From assembly GCA_963837285.1 (NCBI GenBank), contig CAWIMS010000001.1, positions 1,178,001-1,242,000 on the forward strand: DNA of 64,000 bases, in the 5' to 3' direction. The translations under genes were made by a program, and so were the position numbers. Under the pieces are notes generated by a model. That model was not told the DNA's origin, did not search any database, and worked only from the letters and a program-made list of their open reading frames with translations. This DNA comes from Planosporangium sp963837285 (GTDB taxonomy: Bacteria; Actinomycetota; Actinomycetes; Mycobacteriales; Micromonosporaceae). Positions within the stretch are counted from its first letter, which is position 1; every line of letters starts with the position of its first letter. This document shows, piece by piece, positions 9,791 to 18,640 of this stretch.

Positions 9791-10597
9791 ATGGGAGACG
9801 GCCCGTACACCGATCTGGAGCGGCCCCCGTTGCGCGAGGCAGCGCTTCGGCGGGCTCTGCTCGTACCCGGTGGTCTTTGGTCTGATCTGAGGGTGACCGC
9901 CGAGACTGGCTCGACCAACGCGGATGTCGCGCGAGAAGCGAGAACGGGCGCACCTGAAGGACTGGTCCTGGTGGCGGAGCGCCAGACGGCCGGGCGCGGG
10001 CGGCAGGGACGGGTCTGGGAGTCCCCGGCTCGGGCCGGGATCGCGGTGAGCGTGCTGCTGCGGCCGGCCGGGATCGATCCGGCGCGGTACGGGTGGCTGC
10101 CGCTGCTGGCCGGGGTGGCGCTGGCGGAGGCGGTGCGGCGGATCGCCGAGGTCGACGCGGTGCTCAAGTGGCCCAACGACCTGCTGATCGACGAGCGGAA
10201 GTGCGCCGGAATCCTGGCCGAGGTGGCTGATCCGGGCGCCGTGGTGGTCGGCCTGGGACTCAACACGACGACGCGGGACGGCGAACTACCTCACCCGGCT
10301 GCCACCTCGCTGGCGCTGGCCGGGGCGGCGTGCGTCGACCGCGATCCGCTGCTGAAGGCGATACTGCGCGGATTGGCGACGTGGTACACCCGTTGGCGGG
10401 ACGCGGGTGGGGACGCCGAGGTGAGCGGGCTGCGGGAGGCGTACGCGTTCCACTGCGCCACGCTGGGCCGGCACGTGTCGGTGCACCTGCCGGACGGGTC
10501 CGAGCTGCGCGGGCTGGCCGAGGCGATCGACCTTGACGGACGGCTCCTGGTAGCCGGGCGCGGGCTCGCGGCCGGCGACGTTGCGCACCTGCGCTGA
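9791..10597 (+). CDS. birA: biotin--[acetyl-CoA-carboxylase] ligase
   Basis: 268 residues, consistent with a monofunctional ligase without the N-terminal repressor helix-turn-helix. The biotin/ATP loop is ERQTAGRGRQGRVW, KWPNDLL carries the catalytic lysine, and KCAGILAE and GLGLN follow in the expected order. The C-terminal 45-residue small beta domain (GRHVSVHLPDGSELRG) is present. It activates biotin as biotinyl-AMP and attaches it to the biotin carrier domain of acyl-CoA carboxylases, whose beta subunit is encoded 1 kb away. Confidence 0.92.
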   Translation: MGDGPYTDLERPPLREAALRRALLVPGGLWSDLRVTAETGSTNADVAREARTGAPEGLVLVAERQTAGRGRQGRVWESPARAGIAVSVLLRPAGIDPARYGWLPLLAGVALAEAVRRIAEVDAVLKWPNDLLIDERKCAGILAEVADPGAVVVGLGLNTTTRDGELPHPAATSLALAGAACVDRDPLLKAILRGLATWYTRWRDAGGDAEVSGLREAYAFHCATLGRHVSVHLPDGSELRGLAEAIDLDGRLLVAGRGLAAGDVAHLR

Positions 10598-10684
10598 AAT
10601 GAGCTGGACAGTGGAGTTCGCGAAACGAGGCGATGCCACTAACCTCCCTGGCGAATTCTCGAATCGGATTTCTTGGAGGTTGGG

Positions 10685-11236
10685 GTGGGGTTTCCGGAGA
10701 GTGTGCTGACCAAGGACGAACAGGTGGTCTCACACCTGCACCCGCACTGGAAAGCGCTGATCCGCCCGATGTTCGTGGTGGTCCTGGGGGTCGCGGCGGT
10801 GGTGCTGGCGGGAATCTTCCTGCCCACCGGGTCGCGGATGATCGGCCTGTACGTGGTCGGTGCGATCGCGCTCGTCGCCGTCGCGTGGCTCGCCTTTTGG
10901 CCTTGGGTGCGCTGGCGGACCACGCACTACGTGTTCACCAACGAACGGGTGATCATGCGACAGGGCGTGTTCTCCCGGGCCGGCCGGGACATCCCGCTGG
11001 GGCGGATCAACGACGTGTCGTTCTCGCACGGGATCGTCGAGCGGATGCTCGGTTGCGGCACGCTCACCATCGAGTCGGCCGGTGAGCGCGGCCAGGTGGT
11101 GCTCACCGACATCCCGCGGGTGGAGAAGATCCAAAGCGTCTTGTACGAGCTGGTCGAGGACGATCGGGCCAAGCACACCTTCGACGACGACGACCGGGAC
11201 GCCATCGTGCGCAGCGTCAAGGGCGAGCAGGAGTAG
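10685..11236 (+). CDS. membrane protein with bacterial PH domain (bPH2/YdbS-like)
   Basis: 183 residues from GTG 10685, chosen because GGAGG lies five bases upstream. Two adjacent membrane helices (about residues 27-72: PMFVVVLGVAAVVLAGIFL and GLYVVGAIALVAVAWLAFW) are followed by a cytoplasmic PH-like beta domain with the typical WRTTHYVFTNERVI and GRINDVSF strands. The acidic C-terminus is EDDRAKHTFDDDDRD. In actinobacteria a homologue is commonly found next to birA and acyl-CoA carboxylase genes, as here; the function is unknown. Its 3' end overlaps the convergent MaoC gene by 20 bp. Confidence 0.82.
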   Translation: MGFPESVLTKDEQVVSHLHPHWKALIRPMFVVVLGVAAVVLAGIFLPTGSRMIGLYVVGAIALVAVAWLAFWPWVRWRTTHYVFTNERVIMRQGVFSRAGRDIPLGRINDVSFSHGIVERMLGCGTLTIESAGERGQVVLTDIPRVEKIQSVLYELVEDDRAKHTFDDDDRDAIVRSVKGEQE

Positions 11237-11717
11237 CACGCCGGGCGAACCAGCCGCGGAATCTCGTACGCACGACCAGCGCCCCGTCGGCGACCCTGGT
11301 CATGGTCGCCTCGAGGGTCACCGTGCCCAGCCCGGGTCGGGCCGTGGAGGGGCGCTGGTCGAGCACGTCGAGGCGGACCGCCAGCCGGTCGCCGCCGTAC
11401 ACCGGGGCGGTCCAGCGCAGCTCCTCCAGTCCCGGGGAGGTGGCCGCGGCGGCCCGGGCCAGCACGTGGTCGACGTAGGCGCGCATGAACAGGCTGACGG
11501 TGTAGAAGCCGCTGGCGATGAGCCCGCCGTACGGGCTGGCCGCGGCCAGGTCGGCAGCCACGTGGTACCACTGCGGGTCGTACCTGCGGGCGAACGTCAC
11601 CATCTCGTCCGCGTCCACCTCGACCGTGCCCAGGTCGAAGCTGCGTCCCGGGGTGAGGTCCTCGAAAAACAGATCTGGCACGCCGCCGGTACCGGAACGG
11701 ATCGTCGGGTCCGTCAT
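11217..11717 (-). CDS. MaoC-like hot-dog-fold dehydratase/hydratase
   Basis: 166 residues with the MaoC signature: FFEDLTPGRSFDLG at the N-terminus, the Asp...His pair in YDPQWYHVAADLA and the following SPYGGLIASGF helix, which together form the (R)-enoyl hydratase active-site element. WTAPVYGGDRLAV and the C-terminal strands complete one hot-dog fold. Likely acts on an acyl-CoA thioester; chain length unknown. The ATG is preceded by CACGCT at six bases, close to the leaderless pattern seen elsewhere. Confidence 0.85.
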   Translation of the reverse strand: MTDPTIRSGTGGVPDLFFEDLTPGRSFDLGTVEVDADEMVTFARRYDPQWYHVAADLAAASPYGGLIASGFYTVSLFMRAYVDHVLARAAAATSPGLEELRWTAPVYGGDRLAVRLDVLDQRPSTARPGLGTVTLEATMTRVADGALVVRTRFRGWFARRATPARP

Positions 11718-11745
11718 GGCCGGCAGCGTGCCAGATTACGGTGGC

Positions 11746-12447
11746 TCAGTGGATCCGGGCGGCGCCCTCGGTCGGCGTCTCGCCAGCCTTCATCTCGGCC
11801 GACAGCTCGGCGGTGAGCTGGCCGAACTCCTCGTCGGTGGCGAGCTCCAGCTCGGTGTCGACAAGCTCGGCCTCGACCAGGTCGTCGGCCGGCTCGCGGC
11901 GGGCCGGAACCGGGTGCGCGTGCGGCGTGTGCACCGGCACACCCTCGGCGGGCGCGACGACCGGCAGCTCATCGACGGTGGCCGGCGTGCCAGCGACGGC
12001 GTCGGCGGTGGCCGGCGTGCCGGCGAACACGAAGGTGCGGTAGGTCCAGAAGCGGAACAGCGTCGCGGTGCAGATGCACACCGTCGTCGCGACGTTGAAC
12101 GCGAGGCGGTCGTGCTTCTCGCTCATGTCGAAGCCGTACTTGAGGATGCCCGTCCCAGCCGACTGGATCAGCAGGCCACCCATGTTGACCGCGAAGAAGA
12201 GCGTGTATTCACGACGGAGAGCCGAGCGCGGCCGATCCTTGTAGGTCCAGTGTCGGTTGGCCAGGTATGCGAGGTACGTCGTCACCAGCGTGGCGATGAC
12301 CGTCGACTTCACGGCACCGATGAAGATCAGCGCATTGAAGATCAGGTAGTAGAGGCCGAGGTTGGCGAGGCCGATCACGCCGAAGGCGACGGCTTCGGGA
12401 GCCAGGGCCCGCAGGCGATGAGGCAGGAACCGGACAAGGCGCACCAC
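11746..12447 (-). CDS. GtrA-family membrane protein with long acidic cytoplasmic tail
   Basis: 233 residues. The first 140 form the four-helix GtrA domain (EAVAFGVIGLANLGLYYLIF; TYLAYLANRHWTYKDRPR; a third helix around FFAVNMGG; and CTATLFRFWTYRTFVF). GtrA proteins are thought to help move undecaprenyl-phosphate-linked sugars across the membrane. The last 90 residues are Ala/Pro/Glu-rich and unlike the domain; they contain ATADAVAGTPAT-type repetition. Two adjacent GTG codons exist (12447 and 12444). The second has TAAGGT exactly six bases upstream, so the true start may be 12444 as a leaderless message. A second gtrA gene follows upstream on the same strand. Confidence 0.85.
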   Translation of the reverse strand: MVRLVRFLPHRLRALAPEAVAFGVIGLANLGLYYLIFNALIFIGAVKSTVIATLVTTYLAYLANRHWTYKDRPRSALRREYTLFFAVNMGGLLIQSAGTGILKYGFDMSEKHDRLAFNVATTVCICTATLFRFWTYRTFVFAGTPATADAVAGTPATVDELPVVAPAEGVPVHTPHAHPVPARREPADDLVEAELVDTELELATDEEFGQLTAELSAEMKAGETPTEGAARIH

Positions 12448-12506
12448 GTTACCTTACGTCACGTGTCAAGCGGCCAGGTTTCGCTCTGGTACCAATGCGA
12501 ACCATC

Positions 12507-12992
12507 TCACTTGTCCTCAAGTCCGGCACCATTCACGGTTACGTTACGTGTTCGAAACACGATCGTGCGGTACGACCAGAACCGGAACAGCGTGCCCAGC
12601 GCGACGCCGAAGAAATTGGCGCTGATGAGATCCGCGGTCTGCGTGGCGAAGATCGGAGAAAATCGACCAAGGACGTAGTGGCTGACCGCCAGGCAGGCCA
12701 GACCGATGATCAGGCCGACCACGTTGAAGAAGAAATACAGCGTGTACTCGCGGCGCAATCCGGAGCGGGGGCGATCGTGCCAGGTCCAGTACCGGTTGCC
12801 GATGAACGCGAGAGTGCCGGAGACCGCGGTCGCGAGGGTCTTGGCGAGAAGCGGGTTCATCGCGGCCGATAGCAGGACCTTGAAGATCACGGTGTCGACC
12901 ACGTACGACGTGCCGCCGACAACGCCGAATTTACCAAGTTCCCGGAAAAGGTGCTCAAACCGGTTGATCAGCCGGCGAAGGCGACCAACCAT
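12507..12992 (-). CDS. GtrA-family membrane protein
   Basis: 161 residues from ATG 12992; the frame is open further upstream but the added residues are not GtrA-like, and GGGAG lies close before this ATG. Four hydrophobic helices with the family motifs KFGVVGGTSYVVDTVIF, GNRYWTWHDRPR and FFGVALGTLFRFWSYRTIVF. It is a compact GtrA domain without the long tail of its neighbour. The tandem pair may serve two different lipid-linked sugars. No glycosyltransferase partner lies beside them. Confidence 0.85.
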   Translation of the reverse strand: MVGRLRRLINRFEHLFRELGKFGVVGGTSYVVDTVIFKVLLSAAMNPLLAKTLATAVSGTLAFIGNRYWTWHDRPRSGLRREYTLYFFFNVVGLIIGLACLAVSHYVLGRFSPIFATQTADLISANFFGVALGTLFRFWSYRTIVFRTRNVTVNGAGLEDK

Positions 12993-13265
12993 CGGCTCCC
13001 GTTTCCTGACGGCGGATTTCTCGCCGGTGGGATGGGCGACCTCGGAGTCTGGGCCAGACACGATCGAGAGCGTACGGCACTCCGCCGAAGGTCGCCGACG
13101 GGCCCGATCTTTCCGTACCACGGAGCGTGAGCGATCTCCGTTCCGACGTAGCGGGAAGGCGTTCCGGGCTGGTCGCCGCCGAGGCAACGAACCTTTGCGT
13201 GAATCTGCTTGGTCACGTGGATAATCGCGCTAGATTGCGCGGCCGACGGTAAATTCTGGATTGCT

Positions 13266-13281
13266 TGTGCATCTTTTCACA
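13266..13281. promoter_or_regulatory. CRP/GlxR-like palindrome upstream of pckG
   Basis: TGTGC-ATCTTT-TCACA matches the CRP/GlxR consensus TGTGA-N6-TCACA at nine of ten fixed positions, and the flanking T and A extend the symmetry to TTGTG/CACAA. It lies about 140 bp before a gluconeogenic gene, a sensible target for carbon-source control. Confidence 0.45.
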
Positions 13282-13348
13282 AACTCACCCGATGCCCGGA
13301 CCCTCCCCTCGGTTTACGCTGAGGTCAACTTCCCGTACCCAATTCGTC

Positions 13349-13372
13349 GGGCCCGCTTCCCCCTGCGGGCCC
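13349..13372 (+). promoter_or_regulatory. GC-rich hairpin in pckG leader
   Basis: GGGCCCGC and GCGGGCCC pair perfectly around an eight-base loop, 50 bp before the pckG start. No U-run follows, so it may stabilise or attenuate the leader rather than terminate. Confidence 0.45.
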
Positions 13373-13422
13373 TGACGGCTTATTTCGGGTACGAGGTCAT
13401 AGCGACCGCAAGGAGATGAGCG

Positions 13423-15258
13423 ATGAGCGCTCCGGCCACCATCCAGGGGCTCGACCGGGCCCCCACCTCTCACCCCAAGCTGCTCGAATGGGTACGCGAA
13501 GCAGCCGAGTTGACGACCCCCGACCACGTGGTGTGGTGCGACGGATCCGACGCGGAATGGCAGCGTCTCACCGACGAGCTGGTCGAGGCGGGAACCCTGG
13601 TACGGCTGAACGAGGAGCGCAAGCCGAACTCTTTCTGGGCCCGTACCGACCCGACGGATGTGGCCCGGGTGGAAGAGCGCACCTTTATCTGCTCGGTCGA
13701 CGAAGCCGATGCCGGTCCGACCAATAACTGGATGGCGCCGGCTGAGATGAAACGTGTCATGACCGACCTGTATCGCGGTTGCATGCGCGGTCGCACCATG
13801 TACGTGATTCCGTTCTGTATGGGCCCGTTGAATGCGCCGAATCCGATGTTCGGGGTGGAAATCACCGACAGCCCGTACGTTGTGGCGAGCATGCGGATCA
13901 TGACCCGAATGGGTCGCACGGTGCTCGACGCGATGGGCAACGACGCGGAGTTCGTTCACGCCATGCACTCGATCGGCGCGCCGCTCGCGCCCGGCGAGAA
14001 GGACGTGGCGTGGCCGTGCAACGAGACCAAGTACATCTCGCACTTCCCGGAGACCCGGGAGATCTGGAGCTTCGGCTCCGGGTACGGCGGCAACTCGCTG
14101 CTCGGCAAGAAGTGCTACTCGCTGCGGATCGCGAGCGTGCTGGCCCGCGACGAGGGCTGGCTGGCCGAGCACATGCTGATCCTGAAGCTCACCAGCCCGG
14201 AGTCGAAGACCTACTACGTGGCCGCGGCGTTCCCGAGTGCCTGTGGCAAGACCAACCTGGCGATGCTGGAGCCGACCATTCCGGGTTGGAAGGTCGAAAC
14301 GCTCGGCGACGACATCGCCTGGATGCGGTTCGGCGAAGACGGCCGGCTGTACGCGATGAACCCCGAGTACGGCCTGTTCGGCGTCGCGCCGGGCACCGAC
14401 TGGAAGACCAACCCGAACGCCATGCGCACGCTCGACCAGGGCAACTCGGTCTTCACGAACGTCGCGCTCACCGACGACGGCGACATCTGGTGGGAGGGCA
14501 TGGGCGAGCCGCCCGCGCACCTGACCGACTGGAAGGGCAACGACTGGACCCCGGACTCGGGCGAGCTGTCCAGCCACCCGAACAGCCGCTTCTGTACCCC
14601 GATCACGCAGTGCCCGATCCTGGCCAGTGAGTACGAAGATCCCCGTGGGGTGCCGATCTCGGCGATCCTGTTCGGCGGCCGCCGCAAGACCACGGTCCCG
14701 CTGGTCGCCGAGGCCCGGGACTGGACGCACGGGGTGTACATGGGCGCGACGCTGTCGAGCGAGACCACGGCCGCCGCGGTCGGCCAGGTCGGCGTCGTCC
14801 GCCGCGACCCGATGGCGATGCTGCCGTTCATCGGCTACAACGGCGGCGACTACTTCGCCCACTGGATCGAGATGGGCAAGGGGCTCGACGGCGACGCCTC
14901 GAAGCTGCCCCGGATCTTCTACGTGAACTGGTTCCGGCGCGATGGCGAGGGCGGCTTCCTGTGGCCGGGCTTCGGCGAGAACTCGCGGGTGCTCAAGTGG
15001 GTCGTCGAGCGCATCGAAGGGCGCGGCGGCGCGGTCGAAACCCCCATCGGGTACGTGCCGACGCCCGACGCGCTCGACGTCAGCGGGCTCGACCTCACCA
15101 CCGACGAGCTGGAACTTGTGCTGCGGGTTGACCCGGACGAGTGGAAGGCCGAGATCCCGCAGGTCACCGACTGGTTCAACAAGTTCGGCGACAAGCTGCC
15201 CGGCGTGTTGTGGGCCGAGCTGGACGCGTTGAAGGCCCGCCTGGGCGTCGAGTCGTAG
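13423..15258 (+). CDS. pckG: phosphoenolpyruvate carboxykinase (GTP)
   Basis: 611 residues, the standard length for the GTP-dependent enzyme. The P-loop and active-site cysteine appear in FPSACGKTNLAM, kinase motif 2 in LGDDIAWMRFGEDG, the substrate-binding region around GGNSLLGKKCY, and the guanine-binding FFP-like segment around NWFRRDGEGGFLWPGFGEN. It interconverts oxaloacetate plus GTP with PEP plus GDP plus CO2, the entry step of gluconeogenesis. AAGGAG lies before ATG 13423. The gene is monocistronic: a 9-bp-arm hairpin follows at 15269-15307. A CRP-like site in the long leader suggests carbon control. Confidence 0.97.
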   Translation: MSAPATIQGLDRAPTSHPKLLEWVREAAELTTPDHVVWCDGSDAEWQRLTDELVEAGTLVRLNEERKPNSFWARTDPTDVARVEERTFICSVDEADAGPTNNWMAPAEMKRVMTDLYRGCMRGRTMYVIPFCMGPLNAPNPMFGVEITDSPYVVASMRIMTRMGRTVLDAMGNDAEFVHAMHSIGAPLAPGEKDVAWPCNETKYISHFPETREIWSFGSGYGGNSLLGKKCYSLRIASVLARDEGWLAEHMLILKLTSPESKTYYVAAAFPSACGKTNLAMLEPTIPGWKVETLGDDIAWMRFGEDGRLYAMNPEYGLFGVAPGTDWKTNPNAMRTLDQGNSVFTNVALTDDGDIWWEGMGEPPAHLTDWKGNDWTPDSGELSSHPNSRFCTPITQCPILASEYEDPRGVPISAILFGGRRKTTVPLVAEARDWTHGVYMGATLSSETTAAAVGQVGVVRRDPMAMLPFIGYNGGDYFAHWIEMGKGLDGDASKLPRIFYVNWFRRDGEGGFLWPGFGENSRVLKWVVERIEGRGGAVETPIGYVPTPDALDVSGLDLTTDELELVLRVDPDEWKAEIPQVTDWFNKFGDKLPGVLWAELDALKARLGVES

Positions 15259-15268
15259 CCGCCGCACC

Positions 15269-15307
15269 GGCGCCCGCCCGCGATTGTGAAGACCCCGTGC
15301 GGGCGCC
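15269..15307 (+). terminator. hairpin after pckG
   Basis: GGCGCCCGC and GCGGGCGCC form perfect nine-base arms 11 bp after the pckG stop, with a 21-base loop. It lacks a T-run, as is common in high-GC actinobacteria. Confidence 0.55.
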
Positions 15308-15330
15308 TGTCGGTCGTTCCCGAAGCTGGA

Positions 15331-15336
15331 TACGCT
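15331..15336 (+). promoter_or_regulatory. -10 hexamer TACGCT, leaderless start of prenyltransferase gene
   Basis: TACGCT is followed by seven bases and then GTG 15344. The identical hexamer and spacing precede otsB on the other strand. Confidence 0.5.
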
Positions 15337-15343
15337 GCTCGGC

Positions 15344-16114
15344 GTGGGCCTTCGCGACCTGATCTACTCGCTGTACGAGCGTCGAATCTCCGCCAAGCTG
15401 GTCGGCAAGCCGCTGCCGGCCCATGTCGGGGTGATCGTCGACGGCAACCGCCGGTGGGCCCGGGAAATGGGGTACGTCGATCCCAACGACGGCCACCGGG
15501 TCGGCGCGGTGCGCATCCGGGAACTGCTGAGCTGGTGCGACCAGGCCGGCATCGCGCACGTGACGCTCTGGCTGCTGTCCACCGACAACCTGGGCCGTCC
15601 GGCCAGCGAGTTGGACCCGCTGCTCCAGATCATCGAAGACCTGGCCGGCGACCTCGCCGAAGACGGCAACCCGTGGCGGCTGCACATGGTCGGCGCGCTC
15701 GACCTGCTGCCGGCCGCGCTGGCCGAGTCGCTCAAGAGCGCCGAGGAGCGCACCATCGGGCGTACGGGCGGGGCGCAGGTCAACATCGCGGTCGGCTACG
15801 GCGGCCGGCGTGAGATCGCCGACGCGGTCCGCTCGTTGCTGCACGAGCACGCCAGGGCCGGCACGTCGATCGAGGAACTGGCCGAGATCCTCGACGTCGA
15901 CCACATCGCCGAGCACCTGTACACCCGCGGCCAGCCCGACCCTGACCTGCTGATCCGCACGAGCGGGGAGCAGCGGTTGTCCGGGTTCATGCTGTGGCAG
16001 AGCGCACACTCGGAGTTCTACTTCTGCGAGGCGTACTGGCCCGGCTTCCGGCGGGTCGACTTCCTCCGGGCCCTCCGCGCGTACGCGACCAGGCAACGCC
16101 GCTACGGCTCCTAA
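15344..16114 (+). CDS. cis-prenyltransferase (isoprenyl transferase, UppS family)
   Basis: 256 residues. The catalytic aspartate is in VGVIVDGNRRWARE; the downstream RTSGEQRLSGFMLWQSAHSE carries the conserved Arg and Ser residues that bind isopentenyl diphosphate. Length and the N-terminal YERRISAKL resemble the short-chain actinobacterial paralogue (Z-farnesyl diphosphate synthase type) as much as the long-chain undecaprenyl/decaprenyl synthase, so chain length cannot be assigned. The product feeds the polyprenyl phosphate carrier used in wall and glycan assembly. No ribosome-binding site; the -10-like TACGCT at seven bases implies a leaderless GTG start. The stop overlaps convergent otsB by four bases. 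Confidence 0.9.
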   Translation: MGLRDLIYSLYERRISAKLVGKPLPAHVGVIVDGNRRWAREMGYVDPNDGHRVGAVRIRELLSWCDQAGIAHVTLWLLSTDNLGRPASELDPLLQIIEDLAGDLAEDGNPWRLHMVGALDLLPAALAESLKSAEERTIGRTGGAQVNIAVGYGGRREIADAVRSLLHEHARAGTSIEELAEILDVDHIAEHLYTRGQPDPDLLIRTSGEQRLSGFMLWQSAHSEFYFCEAYWPGFRRVDFLRALRAYATRQRRYGS

Positions 16115-16929
16115 CGGCGGGGGAGGGCCTTCGCCACCTCCGCCAGGAACCCGGGCACCGCCGTCGGCCCGTCCAGGTGCAGGTCGGCGGCTGCCGCCAC
16201 CTCCGCCCCGGTCTCCGGGTTACCGACCGCCACCCGTACCCCCAGAAAGTCATGATCCGCGGCCTGATGGGCGGCAAGTGCCCGGAACGCAGTGAGATCG
16301 CCTAGATCGTCGCCGAAATACCAGGCGCAGGAGAAACCCTCGATCTCCTCGGCCACGACGCTGCCCTTGTCGCGCTGGACCGACGGCTTCAGCTCGATCA
16401 CCATCCGGCCCTCCTGCTCGCGCAGGCCGTGCTGGCGGGCCTCCTCCTCGGCCCAGGCGTGCACGGTGTCCCGCAGCTCCGGGGCGGACCGGTAGTGCAG
16501 CGCCACCGACAGCCGCTTGAACTCCACGAGTACCTCGGCGGGCAGGTCCCGCTCGGCGCGCCCGGCCAGCTCGGCGATCACGTCGGCGTACGGCAGGGCG
16601 GGCGGGTAGGTGACCGTCCGGCCCGGCTCGTACTGACTCTCCAGGCCGTACAGACCGTGCAGGGTCAGCGGCACGCCGGGAAACCGGCTGTGCAGGAAAT
16701 CCACCGGACGGGCGGACACCAGGGTGACCCGGCGTACCCGGGTGGCCAGATCTTTGATCGCGTCGAGGACGCCGGGCGCCGGCTGTACCTCATCGGGGTC
16801 GTCGCGGATCGGGGCGAGCGTGCCGTCGAAGTCGAAGAAGAACACGCAGTCGTGGGCGCGCGGGGCGGTAGCCGCGAGCGCAGCGGCGACCGACATGGGG
16901 TGTGCCGGCGCCGTCTCGGTGGGGGGCAT
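16111..16929 (-). CDS. otsB: trehalose-6-phosphate phosphatase
   Basis: 272 residues from ATG 16929. HAD-superfamily motif I is FFFDFDGTLAPI, motif II VTLVSARP, the lysine of motif III falls near IELKPSVQRDKG, and motif IV is YFGDDLGDLTAF. It dephosphorylates trehalose 6-phosphate, the second step of the OtsA/OtsB route to the compatible solute trehalose. No otsA neighbour is in the window. The frame is open further upstream, but TACGCT lies exactly seven bases before this ATG, so I take it as a leaderless start. Confidence 0.93.
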   Translation of the reverse strand: MPPTETAPAHPMSVAAALAATAPRAHDCVFFFDFDGTLAPIRDDPDEVQPAPGVLDAIKDLATRVRRVTLVSARPVDFLHSRFPGVPLTLHGLYGLESQYEPGRTVTYPPALPYADVIAELAGRAERDLPAEVLVEFKRLSVALHYRSAPELRDTVHAWAEEEARQHGLREQEGRMVIELKPSVQRDKGSVVAEEIEGFSCAWYFGDDLGDLTAFRALAAHQAADHDFLGVRVAVGNPETGAEVAAAADLHLDGPTAVPGFLAEVAKALPRR

Positions 16930-16936
16930 GCCCTCA

Positions 16937-16942
16937 AGCGTA
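16937..16942 (-). promoter_or_regulatory. -10 hexamer TACGCT, leaderless start of otsB
   Basis: Read on the minus strand, TACGCT then seven bases then ATG at 16929. Same hexamer and spacing as the prenyltransferase gene. Confidence 0.5.
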
Positions 16943-17183
16943 TGGGCGGAAATCGGTGCGCCGCGCCCCCTCCCACATGAGTGAGTGATGAACGCCCAGC
17001 GTGTCAGGGCTAGCCGGACCAGCCGACTCCGCATACCTTTTCAGTGTGGACCGGGGCCTTCCCGGGCCACCCGGGAGGCCCGGAACCGCGCGAAAGCTGC
17101 CACGGGGCCCTCACCCGACCCCGTGCCGGGCATCTGGTTGATGCGAGCGCGGGCGCCGGGTGACGCTCGCCGGGAGTTGGCCC

Positions 17184-18590
17184 GTGACCGAACGCCTGCG
17201 CCCCACCTCGTCGACCAATCGATCCTCGTCGACAAGTCGTTCCAGGACTCCCCGCCGCGCCAGCGCGGCCCGCACCGCTGAGGAGGGTGGCCCAGCCTGC
17301 CGCACCTTTGTTCTTGACACCTCTGTCCTATTGTCCGATCCCGGCGCATTCCTGCGCTTCGCGGAACATGAGGTGATCATCCCGCTGGTGGTGGTCTCCG
17401 AGCTGGAGGGCAAGCGCAACCATCCGGAACTCGGGTACTTCGCCCGCCGGTCCCTGCGCTTCCTCGACGACCTGCGGGTCAAGCACGGCCGGCTGGATGA
17501 GGCGGTGCCGGTCACCGACGTCGGCGGCACCCTGCGGGTGGAGCTCAACCACGCCGACCAGGACGTACTGCCGCACGGGTTCCGGGAAGGGACCAACGAC
17601 GCGCGGATCCTGTCGGTGGCACTCGGACTGGCCCAGGAAGGCCGGGTCGTGACCTTGGTCACCAAGGACATGCCGCTGCGGGTCAAGGCGGCTTCGGTCG
17701 GCCTCGCCACCGACGAGTACCGCCACGGCCAGGCCGCCGACCCGACCTGGACCGGCATGGCCGAGCTGGAGATCTCCGCCGACGACGTGTCCCGGCTGTA
17801 CGCCGGCGAGGCGATCGAGCTGGACGGCGTGGGCACCATGCCGATCCACACCGGCCTCGTCCTGCACTCGGCCAACGGCTCGGCCCTCGGCCGGGTCGGC
17901 GCCGACAAGTCGGTGCGGCTGGTGCGCGGAGACCGCGAGGCTTTCGGGGTACGCGGGCGCTCGGCGGAGCAGCGGATCGCCCTGGATCTCCTGCTGGACG
18001 ACTCGATCGGCATCGTGTCGCTGGGCGGCCGCGCGGGCACCGGCAAGTCCGCCCTCGCCCTGTGCGCCGGCCTGGAACAGGTGATGGAGCGGCGCAAGCA
18101 CAAGAAGGTGATCGTCTTCCGTCCGCTGTACGCCGTGGGCGGCCAGGAGCTGGGCTACCTGCCCGGCAACGAGGCGGAGAAGATGTCGCCGTGGGGCCAG
18201 GCGGTGTACGACACGCTGGGCGCGCTGGTCCACGAGAACGTGATGGATGAGGTCGCGGCCCGCGGCATGCTCGAAGTGCTTCCGCTGACCCACATCCGGG
18301 GGCGCAGCCTGCACGACGCGTTCGTGATCGTGGACGAGGCGCAGTCCCTGGAGCGCGGGGTGCTGCTGACCGTGCTGTCCCGGATCGGCACCGGCTCCCG
18401 GGTGGTTCTCACGCATGACGTGGCCCAGCGGGACAACCTGCGGGTCGGTCGGCACGACGGCATCTCGGCGGTGATCGAGGTACTGAAGGGGCACCCGCTC
18501 TTCGCGCACGTGACCCTGACCCGGTCAGAGCGGTCCGCCATCGCCGAAGTGGTAACAGATCTCCTGGAGGATCTCCCGTTTACACGCTGA
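17184..18590 (+). CDS. PIN domain - PhoH ATPase fusion (PhoH2-like)
   Basis: 468 residues from GTG 17184, which has GGGAG eight bases upstream; GTG 17160 is an alternative. After a basic, Ser/Arg-rich leader of about 35 residues comes a PIN domain (FVLDTSVLLSDP, VVVSELEGKRNH, EGTNDARILS and LVTKDMPLRVKA, giving the four acidic positions). A PhoH-type P-loop ATPase domain follows (GGRAGTGKSALALCAG, FIVDEAQ-like FVIVDEAQSLERG). In mycobacteria PhoH2 acts as an RNA helicase/ribonuclease; the same RNA-processing role is inferred here. Downstream is a leader for the transglycosylase gene. Confidence 0.9.
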   Translation: MTERLRPTSSTNRSSSTSRSRTPRRASAARTAEEGGPACRTFVLDTSVLLSDPGAFLRFAEHEVIIPLVVVSELEGKRNHPELGYFARRSLRFLDDLRVKHGRLDEAVPVTDVGGTLRVELNHADQDVLPHGFREGTNDARILSVALGLAQEGRVVTLVTKDMPLRVKAASVGLATDEYRHGQAADPTWTGMAELEISADDVSRLYAGEAIELDGVGTMPIHTGLVLHSANGSALGRVGADKSVRLVRGDREAFGVRGRSAEQRIALDLLLDDSIGIVSLGGRAGTGKSALALCAGLEQVMERRKHKKVIVFRPLYAVGGQELGYLPGNEAEKMSPWGQAVYDTLGALVHENVMDEVAARGMLEVLPLTHIRGRSLHDAFVIVDEAQSLERGVLLTVLSRIGTGSRVVLTHDVAQRDNLRVGRHDGISAVIEVLKGHPLFAHVTLTRSERSAIAEVVTDLLEDLPFTR

Positions 18591-18640
18591 ATGTCCGCTA
18601 TTTCTATGTGAGGAGAATCACAAGACGGCGGTTCTGATTA

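Larger units (their letters stand above)
12993..13422. other. 430-bp intergenic region, divergent gtrA / pckG promoters
   Basis: No supported coding sequence. The pckG-proximal half is locally AT-richer and contains a CRP-like palindrome at 13266-13281, a TTTACGCT hexamer near 13313 and a GC-rich hairpin at 13349-13372. The 12993-13200 half shows nothing I can interpret. Confidence 0.6.

Noticed and set aside
13285..15267. 660-codon open frame antisense to pckG
   Set aside because: It mirrors pckG codon structure (high-GC third positions keep antisense frames open) and its translation is low-complexity Arg/Val/Leu-rich with no motif.
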